Origin: an uncultured Lachnospiraceae bacterium
Lineage (GTDB): Bacteria > Bacillota > Clostridia > Lachnospirales > Lachnospiraceae
Length of the DNA stretch: 64,000 nt
Assembly: GCA_910586255.1 (NCBI GenBank)
Contig: CAJUHR010000013.1
Span: 1 to 64,000 of the forward strand
Direction: 5' to 3'
Under the pieces are notes generated by a model that saw only the letters and a program-made list of their open reading frames with translations, was not told the DNA's origin and ran no database searches. Below, one piece after another: positions 16,506 through 23,544 of this stretch (position 1 is its first letter; each line of letters begins with the position of its first letter). The position numbers were made by a program, and so were the translations under genes.

Positions 16506-17537
16506 TTATCTCTGTACACGGCCGGAACCATCGCCGCCTGCCAGGCTCTCCACATCCGCGCGGGTAACCAGGTTAAAGTCCCCGGGAATGGTGTGCTTTA
16601 AGGCAGATGCCGCCACCGCGTACTCCAGGGCGCCCTTCATATCCTTTTTATCCAGAAGTCCGCAGATCAGACCTGCCGCAAAGGAATCGCCGCCGCCCAC
16701 ACGATCCACAATGGGAGTGATGGAGTATTTTCTGGAATGATAGAACTCACGGGTCTTTCCATCCATAATACATGCGGACCAGCCGTTATTGGAAGCGGAA
16801 TAGCTCTCGCGCAGGGAGCTGATTACATACTTGAAATCAAACTTGTCAACCATCTGGTTGAAGATATCCACATAGCCTGCCAGCTCCAGCTCACCGGAGG
16901 TAACATCCGTCTTGCCCGGCTTAAAGCCCAGAACCTTCTCTGCATCCTCCTCATTGCCGATGCACACATCCACATACTGCATCAGATTGGTCATAACCTT
17001 CTGAGCCTTCTCGGAGGACCACAGCTTTTTGCGGAAGTTCAAATCCACAGACACGGTCACGCCGTGAGCCTTGGCTGCCTTACAGGCAGCCTCCGTAACC
17101 TCTGCCGCCAGATCAGACACAGCCGGAGTGATACCGGTAAAGTGGAACCAGTCTGCATCCTTGAAAATAGCGTCAAAGTCAAACTTATCTGCGGTTGCGC
17201 AGGCAATAGCAGAATTGGCCCGGTCATAAACTACGTTGGAAGCTCTCATGGCTGAACCGGTCTCCAAAAAATAGATGCCCAGTCTGTCGCCGCTGCGGGA
17301 AATGAACTTTGTCCCCACATTGTATTTTCTTAAGGCTGCCACTGCACAGTCACCGATGGGGTTCTGTGGAATCGCGGTCACAAACTCAACCTCATGTCCG
17401 TAGTTTGCCAGGGACACAGCCACATTGGCCTCGCCGCCGCCGTAATTTACATCAAACTCGTCTGCCTGGATGAACTTCTCGTTGCCGGGGGTGGACAGTC
17501 TCAGCATGATCTCACCCATAGTCACTACTTTTGCCAT
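16506..17537 (-). CDS. kdgK: 2-dehydro-3-deoxygluconokinase
   Basis: A 343-residue PfkB kinase converting KDG to KDPG with ATP, the step before aldol cleavage. Visible family blocks: VTMGEIMLRLSTPGNEKF at the N-terminus, YGGGEANVAVSLANYG (substrate lid and glycine motif), VSVDLNFRKKLWS, and the catalytic DRVGGGDSFAAGLICGL near residue 260. The EIMLRLSTPG opening and the aldolase gene directly upstream (35-bp gap) make KdgK the most likely assignment. AAGGAGAAT precedes the ATG. It is co-transcribed with eda and ends at the 16422-16452 terminator. Confidence 0.9.
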   Translation of the reverse strand: MAKVVTMGEIMLRLSTPGNEKFIQADEFDVNYGGGEANVAVSLANYGHEVEFVTAIPQNPIGDCAVAALRKYNVGTKFISRSGDRLGIYFLETGSAMRASNVVYDRANSAIACATADKFDFDAIFKDADWFHFTGITPAVSDLAAEVTEAACKAAKAHGVTVSVDLNFRKKLWSSEKAQKVMTNLMQYVDVCIGNEEDAEKVLGFKPGKTDVTSGELELAGYVDIFNQMVDKFDFKYVISSLRESYSASNNGWSACIMDGKTREFYHSRKYSITPIVDRVGGGDSFAAGLICGLLDKKDMKGALEYAVAASALKHTIPGDFNLVTRADVESLAGGDGSGRVQR

Positions 17538-17572
17538 TGTTTTATTCTCCTTAATTTATTTAAATTTAATTT

Positions 17573-18226
17573 TTATTTTGCACGGGCGGCTGCCACTGCC
17601 TCCACAAACTCCTTCGCCTTGGCGGTAACTGCTGCGAAATCACCGGTCTTGGCACCCTTAGTCAGGCTGCTGCCTGTACCCACTGCATAGGCGCCTGCCT
17701 TGATCCACTTGTCCACGTTGTCCACATCCACACCACCGGACGGCATAAACTCACCCTGGGGAAGGGGGCCCTTAAAGGAGCTGATAGCAGCCGGTCCCAC
17801 AATATTGCCCGGGAATATCTTAATAATATCGCATCCTGCCTCCAGAGCAGTAATAGCCTCTGTGGGAGTCATAACCCCTGGCAGCATCGGTACACGGTAA
17901 CGGTTGCACAGCTTAATGGTGTCCACATTCAAACCGGGACTAACCACATAGTTAGCGCCTGCCAAGATGACGGCTCTTGCGGTCTCCGGATCCAGAACAG
18001 TACCCGCGCCGATAACCACCTTGTCATTATCCTTATACTTCTTTGCCATAGCGGCAATAAAGTCAACCGGATTCCCCTCATCCATGGTCATGGTAATCTC
18101 AATAAAGTTGATTCCGCCTGCAATGATGGCGTCAACCACCTTCTCCCCCTGCTCCATGTCCTTGGCTCGCACAACGGCCACAAGACAATCCTCTTTCATT
18201 CTTGCCAGTACCTGTTCCTTTTTCAT
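17573..18226 (-). CDS. eda: KDPG/KHG aldolase
   Basis: A 217-residue class I aldolase that splits 2-keto-3-deoxy-6-phosphogluconate into pyruvate and glyceraldehyde-3-phosphate, the last step of hexuronate breakdown. Seen: LVAVVRAKDMEQGEKVVDAI, the Glu-containing FIEITMTMDEG block, VIGAGTVLDPETA, the Schiff-base lysine region as CDIIKIFPGNIVGPAAISSFKGPLPQ, and MPSGGVDVDN. The C-terminus is slightly longer than in E. coli Eda. AAAAGGAGAAG precedes the ATG. First gene of the eda-kdgK unit, with a near-consensus promoter at 18296-18324 and a likely operator between promoter and start. Confidence 0.93.
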   Translation of the reverse strand: MKKEQVLARMKEDCLVAVVRAKDMEQGEKVVDAIIAGGINFIEITMTMDEGNPVDFIAAMAKKYKDNDKVVIGAGTVLDPETARAVILAGANYVVSPGLNVDTIKLCNRYRVPMLPGVMTPTEAITALEAGCDIIKIFPGNIVGPAAISSFKGPLPQGEFMPSGGVDVDNVDKWIKAGAYAVGTGSSLTKGAKTGDFAAVTAKAKEFVEAVAAARAK

Positions 18227-18248
18227 AGCTTCTTCTCCTTTTCTTTTT

Positions 18249-18283
18249 ATTCGTATATGCGAATCTGTTTCACAAATACGAAT
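18249..18283 (-). promoter_or_regulatory. Candidate IclR/KdgR-type operator before eda
   Basis: ATTCGTAT (18249-18256) and ATACGAAT (18276-18283) form an 8-bp inverted repeat around a segment with TGTTTCA, the half-site seen in KdgR operators. It lies between the eda promoter and its ribosome site; the IclR gene is next door. Confidence 0.5.
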
Positions 18284-18295
18284 TATTATAATTAC

Positions 18296-18324
18296 ATATT
18301 AATAGCTACCGACTTATTTGTCAA
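18296..18324 (-). promoter_or_regulatory. Promoter of the eda-kdgK unit
   Basis: On the minus strand TTGACA (18319-18324) and TAATAT (18296-18301) with a 17-bp spacer. Confidence 0.75.
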
Positions 18325-18363
18325 CAGGAAAATCCTTTATTTTCAATCTTTTTCAGCCTTTTT

Positions 18364-18396
18364 GGCAACAGTTCAGATAACCCTTGAACTGTTACC
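18364..18396 (-). repeat. 33-bp palindromic repeat (family 1), behind the IclR gene
   Basis: Arms GGCAACAGTTCA (18364-18375) and TGAACTGTTACC (18385-18396), one mismatch, 9-nt loop. It lies 37 bp after the IclR-type gene stop codon. No T-run follows on either strand, so it is not a classic terminator. Confidence 0.75.
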
Positions 18397-18432
18397 TATT
18401 CACAGCCACTTGTAAATCAGCGGGCCAATTTG

Positions 18433-19197
18433 TCATGTTCCCTGTTTTAAATACCCTAAAAGCTTTGACAGCTCCATGGCCTTCTCCGCCACCTGCTGCC
18501 CCAACCGTTCATAATCCTCTGTGGGCTTGTAGAGACTGGATGCACTGATTGCCCCCAGCACATTGCCGTCAGCGCCGAACACCGGCGCGCCTACACATTC
18601 CATGTGGTCCTCCAGCTCTCTCGCATCCAGAGCATATCCCTGCCTTCTTACTTTGTCCAGTTCTGCCGTCAACGATTCCTTGTCCGTGATTGTATTATCT
18701 GTTTTTTTGTGAAACCGAATCCGCCCGGCCACCTGCTTCGTTGTCTCCTCATCTGTGTAGGCCAAAATAGCCTTGCCCAGAGAGGTACAGTAAATAGGAT
18801 TCTTGGAGCCTACGGTTGCCGTGGTAATAATCGGATTCTCCGGCTCGGACTTACAGATATATACCACCTCGTGATCCGAGCGGACACCAAAAAACACGGT
18901 CTTTCCCAGCTGTTTTGCAAAGCTCCGCAGCTCCGGCTCAATGATGCTGATGAAGTCCAGATTGTTGGTATAGTTCACGCCGATCCGGTAGGCTGTGAGA
19001 CCAATGGTATAGCGCTGACGGGCCCCCCTATCCACATTGACCATCCCCATCTCTGCCAGGGTGGTCACAATGTCGTAGGCGCTGGTCTTGGGGAGCTTAA
19101 GCTTTTCACAGATCTCATCCAGAGTGATCCCTTCCGGATTTTTCGATACCAGCTTCAATATCTCTACCGTTCTCTGTGTTGTTCGGTTCAGTTTCAT
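18433..19197 (-). CDS. IclR-family regulator, KdgR-like
   Basis: A 254-residue transcription factor. The winged helix-turn-helix is at residues 1-60 (TQRTVEILKLVSKNPEGITLDEICEKLKLPKTSAYDIVTTLAEMG, given here as a region); the effector domain follows with GKTVFFGVRSDHEVVYICK, the allosteric loop CTSLGKAILAY, and YALDAREL..CVGAPVFGADGNVLGAIS. These are the usual landmarks of IclR proteins that sense small acids, including KDG for KdgR. I chose the ATG at 19197 by alignment with the family and the GGAAGGACTAGGG ahead; an in-frame ATG lies 18 bp earlier. It sits between eda and uxaA, so control of the uronate genes is likely. Confidence 0.87.
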   Translation of the reverse strand: MKLNRTTQRTVEILKLVSKNPEGITLDEICEKLKLPKTSAYDIVTTLAEMGMVNVDRGARQRYTIGLTAYRIGVNYTNNLDFISIIEPELRSFAKQLGKTVFFGVRSDHEVVYICKSEPENPIITTATVGSKNPIYCTSLGKAILAYTDEETTKQVAGRIRFHKKTDNTITDKESLTAELDKVRRQGYALDARELEDHMECVGAPVFGADGNVLGAISASSLYKPTEDYERLGQQVAEKAMELSKLLGYLKQGT

Positions 19198-19265
19198 ATG
19201 CCCTAGTCCTTCCATTGTAGCTATTCGGCCGGTGCAGCATTGCCTAAATTCCGGCAGGCCGCCGC

Positions 19266-20747
19266 CTACAGAGTAACTCCCTGCTTAAAGATCGCCATGT
19301 CATGAAATCCTGCCTCTTCCGCCTTTACCTTCTGTCCGGAGGCCACTGCCAATACATAGTCAAACAGCTCCCGGGCCAGCTCTTCCTTGGACTTATCCTC
19401 CACCATACGCCCTGCATTAAAGTCAATCCAGCCGTCCTTGTGGCCTGCAAGCCTGGAATTACTGGAAATCTTTACTGTGGGAACCGGTGATGCAAAGGGT
19501 GTCCCCCGACCGGTGGTAAACAGCACAATATGAGCGCCTGAAACTGCCAGGGCCGTAGAAGCCACCAAATCATTGCCCGGAGCCGAGAGAAGATTTAATC
19601 CCTTCTCCTTCACCGGCTCCCCATAGGCCAGCACGCCTCTGACCGGGGCGCTGCCAGACTTCTGAGTGCAGCCCAAGGACTTATCCTCCAAAGTAGAAAT
19701 CCCGCCCTTTTTGTTGCCGGGAGAAGGATTCTCATAGATTGTCTGATTATGGCTTGTAAAATAATTTTTGAAATCATTAATAAGGGACACGGTCTTTTCA
19801 AAAAGCTCCGGCGTCTCGCAGCGGTTCATAAGAATGGTCTCCGCGCCGAACATCTCCGGCACCTCCGTAAGAATGGTGGTTCCTCCCTTGGAAATCAAAA
19901 GATCAGAAAAGGCTCCCACCACCGGATTGGCCGTGATGCCGGACAGACCATCGGAGCCGCCGCACTTCATGCCAATGATCAGCTCGCTGGCATCGATTCG
20001 CTCCCGGCTGAAGGCTCCGGCGTAGGCGGCTAACTGCTCCAAAAGCTTCATAGCCTCCTCCTGCTCGTCCTCCACATCCTGACACTGCAAAAACTTCACC
20101 CGCTGCTCGTCATACTCCCCGATATATTCCTTTAATACCGGGATATTGCTGTTCTCACAGCCCAGCCCCAGCACCAGCACGCCTCCTGCATTGGGATGGC
20201 GGATCATGTCTGCCAGCACCATACGGGTATGTTCCTGGTCGTCTCCCATCTGAGAGCACCCGTAGGGATGGGGAAACGCCACTACCTCCTCCACAGTTCC
20301 CGACACAAGCCTCTGGGCCTTTTTCTCCAAAGCCTTGGCTATGGAATTGACACAGCCCACCGTGGGAATGATCCAGATCTCATTGCGTACTCCCACCCTG
20401 CCGTCAGCCCGGCGGTACCCCTCAAACCAGGCATGTTCCGACTCCTTCAAGGCAGACTCCACCGGCTCATACTGATAGGTAAGCAGATCCCCCAGAGCCG
20501 TCTTTAGATTGTGCACATGTACCCAGCCGCCTGCGGGAACCATCTCCTTGGCATTGCCGATGCAAAAACCGTATTTGATCACCGGTTCACCGGCCCCTAT
20601 CTCCTTTAAAGCAAATTTATGTCCCTGCGGAATCTCCTCCCGTGTAGTAATCTGAAGCTCTCCCACTGTAAGCAGCTCTCCCGCCCCAATGGGACGCAGG
20701 GCCACAGCCACATTGTCACCTTCATGAATCCTGATAAAATCCTGCAT
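19266..20747 (-). CDS. uxaA: Altronate dehydratase
   Basis: A 493-residue UxaA-family enzyme that dehydrates D-altronate to 2-keto-3-deoxygluconate in galacturonate catabolism. The N-terminal SAF domain (IRIHEGDNVAVALRPIGAG) is followed by the core with PHPYGCSQMGDDQEHTRM, GLGCENSNIPVL, MKCGGSDGLSGITANPVVGAFSD, and the C-terminal FTTGRGTPFASPVPTVKISSN with GWIDFNAGR. Cysteine and histidine positions of the metal site are present. Both domains are fused in one chain, the usual form. AAAAGGAGAAAAGTC precedes the ATG. It is transcribed divergently from the LacI gene, with a 14-bp operator right after its promoter. Confidence 0.93.
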   Translation of the reverse strand: MQDFIRIHEGDNVAVALRPIGAGELLTVGELQITTREEIPQGHKFALKEIGAGEPVIKYGFCIGNAKEMVPAGGWVHVHNLKTALGDLLTYQYEPVESALKESEHAWFEGYRRADGRVGVRNEIWIIPTVGCVNSIAKALEKKAQRLVSGTVEEVVAFPHPYGCSQMGDDQEHTRMVLADMIRHPNAGGVLVLGLGCENSNIPVLKEYIGEYDEQRVKFLQCQDVEDEQEEAMKLLEQLAAYAGAFSRERIDASELIIGMKCGGSDGLSGITANPVVGAFSDLLISKGGTTILTEVPEMFGAETILMNRCETPELFEKTVSLINDFKNYFTSHNQTIYENPSPGNKKGGISTLEDKSLGCTQKSGSAPVRGVLAYGEPVKEKGLNLLSAPGNDLVASTALAVSGAHIVLFTTGRGTPFASPVPTVKISSNSRLAGHKDGWIDFNAGRMVEDKSKEELARELFDYVLAVASGQKVKAEEAGFHDMAIFKQGVTL

Positions 20748-20770
20748 GACTTTTCTCCTTTTCGGGTAAT

Positions 20771-20784
20771 TGTAAGCACTTACA
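20771..20784 (-). promoter_or_regulatory. LacI-type operator downstream of the uxaA promoter
   Basis: TGTAAGCACTTACA, a 6-bp-arm palindrome, located just after the uxaA -10 box. An identical 14-bp copy controls the divergent promoter (20892-20905). Confidence 0.8.
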
Positions 20785-20787
20785 TTT

Positions 20788-20816
20788 ATTTTACAGAATC
20801 CCTATGCATAAGTCAA
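20788..20816 (-). promoter_or_regulatory. Promoter of uxaA
   Basis: On the minus strand TTGACT (20811-20816) and TAAAAT (20788-20793) with a 17-bp spacer. Confidence 0.75.
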
Positions 20817-20852
20817 GCATAAATTAAGGAAAAAAAGAAAACAATAAATCAC

Positions 20853-20881
20853 TTGCATTATTTCACCAGGGTGGGTATAAT
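20853..20881 (+). promoter_or_regulatory. Promoter of the lacI-uxaC unit
   Basis: TTGCAT (20853-20858) and TATAAT (20876-20881) with a 17-bp spacer, facing away from the uxaA promoter. Confidence 0.8.
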
Positions 20882-20891
20882 AAAGAAAGAT

Positions 20892-20905
20892 TGTAAGCAC
20901 TTACA
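20892..20905 (+). promoter_or_regulatory. LacI-type operator downstream of the lacI-uxaC promoter
   Basis: TGTAAGCACTTACA, identical to the copy at 20771-20784, placed about 10 bp after the -10 box, over the expected transcription start. Confidence 0.8.
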
Positions 20906-20969
20906 GTTTTAATTATATCTATGTACGGCCGGCAGCTCTGAGAAGAAATGCAACAGCTCAGACGGGTAT

Positions 20970-20998
20970 CTTCTTGCCCGACTGCGCCGGACAAGAAG
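20970..20998. repeat. Diverged palindrome of repeat family 2 in the lacI leader
   Basis: CTTCTTGCCCG pairs with CGGACAAGAAG; the same central hairpin occurs at 25786-25815. The preceding bases (CAACAGCTCAGACGGG) also resemble the outer arm of that element. It lies in the transcribed leader just before the lacI ribosome site. Confidence 0.55.
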
Positions 20999-21010
20999 GA
21001 GGACGGTCTG

Positions 21011-22012
21011 ATGAATATTTACGATGTATCAAGAAAAGCCGGTGTTTCCATCGCAACAGTATCCCGCGTCCTCAATGGCAGTCCCAATGTCAGCGAACGT
21101 ACCAGAACTCTGGTACTGGAGGTCATGGATGAGCTGGGCTACACGCCCAATGTTTTTGCCCGGGGACTGGGGCTGGGTACTATACAGACCATAGGTATTA
21201 TGTGCTCGGATTCCTCGGATCCCTATCTGGCCCATGCGATCTACTATCTGGAGCAGGGGCTGCGAAGCCACGGCTACGATTCTATTTTGTGCTGTACCGG
21301 CAGGTCTTTGGAGACCAAGCAAAAGTATTTTGACCTGCTTCGCTCCAAAAAGGTGGACGCCATCATTCTGGCCGGCTCCAAATTTGTGGAGCCAAAGCCC
21401 AGGGACAATGATTACATCCTGGAAGCGGCCCGGGAGCTTCCCATCATGCTGGTCAACGGCTGGCTGGAAGGAGAGAATATCTATTCCACCCTCTGCGATG
21501 ACCGGATGGCCACCCACAATGCGGCCGGCAAGATGATTGCCTCCGGCTGCCGCAGTCTTCTCTATCTGTACACCAGCCAGTCCTACAGCGGCGCCGGAAA
21601 GCTGCAGGGCTATAAGGATGCTCTGGGAGGATACGGCCTGCCTGTGCGGGAAGAATATATTCATCAGTGTCCCAAGGATATTCTGGCGGCCCGGGATCTG
21701 CTTTTGCACCTTCACCGGGAGGGACTGCCCTTTGACGGGGTTTTGGCCTCTGACGATACGCTGGCTGTAGGCGCTGTCAAATACGCCCACGCCGCGGGCA
21801 AAAGCATTCCCGATGACTTGAGCATCATCGGCTACAACAATTCAAACTACGCCATATGCACAGACCCGGAGCTGACATCCATCGACAGCAAGATCGAGGC
21901 TTTGTGCACCACCACCATCAATACCCTGATGGGTGTTTTCAACGGCGGCAATGTTCCCAGCCGGACTACCATAGCCGCCGATTTGATAAAAAGAGCAACC
22001 ACCAAATTTTAA
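21011..22012 (+). CDS. LacI-family regulator of the uronate genes
   Basis: A 333-residue repressor. The DNA-binding head is textbook: MNIYDVSRKAGVSIATVSRV then LNGSPNVSERTR and ELGYTPN (residues 1-50), followed by the sugar-binding core (QTIGIMCSDSSDPYLAHAIYYLE; DGVLASDDTLAVGAVKYA; ISIIGYNN-type SIIGYNNSNYAICTDPELTSID). I chose the ATG at 21011, 21 codons inside the longest frame, because it begins the conserved head and has AAGGAGGACGG ahead. Two identical operators lie in the uxaA/lacI intergenic region, so it probably represses both divergent units and itself. It is co-transcribed with uxaC (18-bp gap). Confidence 0.92.
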   Translation: MNIYDVSRKAGVSIATVSRVLNGSPNVSERTRTLVLEVMDELGYTPNVFARGLGLGTIQTIGIMCSDSSDPYLAHAIYYLEQGLRSHGYDSILCCTGRSLETKQKYFDLLRSKKVDAIILAGSKFVEPKPRDNDYILEAARELPIMLVNGWLEGENIYSTLCDDRMATHNAAGKMIASGCRSLLYLYTSQSYSGAGKLQGYKDALGGYGLPVREEYIHQCPKDILAARDLLLHLHREGLPFDGVLASDDTLAVGAVKYAHAAGKSIPDDLSIIGYNNSNYAICTDPELTSIDSKIEALCTTTINTLMGVFNGGNVPSRTTIAADLIKRATTKF

Positions 22013-22030
22013 TCAAGGAGGACTACCCTA

Positions 22031-23434
22031 ATGAAAGCATTTATGGACAAGGATTTTCTGTTGTCAACCGAGGCTTCTAAAAAGCTGTTCCACGACTACG
22101 CCGAGCAGATGCCGATTCTTGACTACCACTGCCACATCAATCCCCGGGAGATCGCCGAGGACCGCCGCTTTGAAAACATCACTCAGGTATGGTTAGGCGG
22201 AGACCATTACAAATGGCGTCAGATGCGCTCCAACGGCGTGGACGAAAAATATATCACCGGCGATGCCTCTGACCGGGAGAAATTCCAAAAGTGGGCGGAG
22301 ACCATGGAGAAGCTGATTGGAAATCCCCTGTACCACTGGAGCCATCTGGAGCTGCAGCGCTACTTCGGCTACACCGGCCATCTGTGCGGCGACACGGCCG
22401 ACGAGGTATGGAATCTGTGCAATGAACAGCTTCAGAACAAATGGACTGTCCGCAGCCTGATCAAGGCCTCCAACGTGACCCTTCTGTGTACAACCGATGA
22501 TCCGGTGGACTCTCTGGAATGGCACAAAAAGATCGCCGAGGATCCCACCTTTGACGTGCAGGTACTCCCCGCCTGGAGACCGGACAAGGCCAACAATGTG
22601 GAAAAGCCGGACTACGCTGAATATATCGCCCGGCTGTCTGAAGTCAGCGGCATTGCCGTTAAGGATTTTTCCTCTCTTAAGGACGCCCTGTTAAACCGCC
22701 TGGATTTCTTCCATTCCATGGGCTGCCGCGTATCGGATCACGCCCTGGAATATGTGATGTACGCACCGGCCTCTGACGAGGAGATCGATGCCATCATGGC
22801 AAAGGCCCTGGCAAAGGAGCCCGTCAGCAAGGAGGAAGAGTTAAAATACAAGACCGCATTCATGATGTTCGTGGCCAAACAGTATAATCGTCTGGGCTGG
22901 GCTATGCAGCTTCACTACGGCTGTAAGCGTGACAACAATGCCTATATGTTCCGGCAGCTTGGACCGGACACCGGCTTTGACTGTATCAACAATTATGCCC
23001 CGTCCGCCCAGATGGCTGATTTCCTCAATGCCTTAAGCGCCACCAATGAGATTCCCAAAACCATCATCTACTCCCTCAATCCCAATGATGACGCCTCCAT
23101 TGGAACCATCTTAGGCTGCTTCCAGGGTCCGGAAACCGCAGGCAAGCTCCAGCAGGGCTCTGCATGGTGGTTCAATGACCACAAGCAGGGCATGACCGCC
23201 CAGATGACCAGCCTGGCCAATTTAGGCTGTCTGGGGAACTTTATCGGAATGCTCACCGATTCCAGAAGCTTCCTTTCCTACACCAGACATGAATACTTCC
23301 GCCGGATTCTTTGCGAACTGTTAGGCGGATGGGTTGAGAACGGAGAGTACCCGGATGATCAGAAGGCTCTGAGAACAATTGTTGAAGGTATCTGTTACAA
23401 TAATGCTGTAAAGTACTTTGGATTTGATCTGTAA
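22031..23434 (+). CDS. uxaC: Uronate (glucuronate/galacturonate) isomerase
   Basis: A 467-residue enzyme of the amidohydrolase fold that turns D-glucuronate into D-fructuronate and D-galacturonate into D-tagaturonate. Landmarks: MPILDYHCHINPREIAEDRRFENITQVW (metal-binding HCH, given in part), LCTTDDPVDSLEWH, LPAWRPDKA, WAMQLHYGCKRDNN, TIIYSLNPND, and LTDSRSFLSYTRHEYFRRILC near the end. Full length compared with the family. AAGGAGG precedes the ATG by 8 nt. A 19-bp perfect terminator hairpin follows. Confidence 0.95.
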   Translation: MKAFMDKDFLLSTEASKKLFHDYAEQMPILDYHCHINPREIAEDRRFENITQVWLGGDHYKWRQMRSNGVDEKYITGDASDREKFQKWAETMEKLIGNPLYHWSHLELQRYFGYTGHLCGDTADEVWNLCNEQLQNKWTVRSLIKASNVTLLCTTDDPVDSLEWHKKIAEDPTFDVQVLPAWRPDKANNVEKPDYAEYIARLSEVSGIAVKDFSSLKDALLNRLDFFHSMGCRVSDHALEYVMYAPASDEEIDAIMAKALAKEPVSKEEELKYKTAFMMFVAKQYNRLGWAMQLHYGCKRDNNAYMFRQLGPDTGFDCINNYAPSAQMADFLNALSATNEIPKTIIYSLNPNDDASIGTILGCFQGPETAGKLQQGSAWWFNDHKQGMTAQMTSLANLGCLGNFIGMLTDSRSFLSYTRHEYFRRILCELLGGWVENGEYPDDQKALRTIVEGICYNNAVKYFGFDL

Positions 23435-23486
23435 TCTGCCGGAAAACCAGAAAGCTGTGCAAACACAGCATTGGGTGCGCATAGAA

Positions 23487-23533
23487 AACCGGCCGGATAC
23501 CTGATATGAACCCAATCAGGTATCCGGCCGGTT
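23487..23533 (+). terminator. Strong terminator after uxaC
   Basis: Perfect 19-bp inverted repeat (23487-23505 with 23515-23533), 9-nt loop, then TTTT. It lies between the convergent uxaC and L,D-transpeptidase genes. Confidence 0.92.
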
Positions 23534-23544
23534 TTTTATATTTA

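Noticed and set aside
20771..20905. CcpA cre sites
   Set aside because: Similar in form, but the centre is CA, not CG, and identical twin copies next to a local LacI gene favour a dedicated operator.
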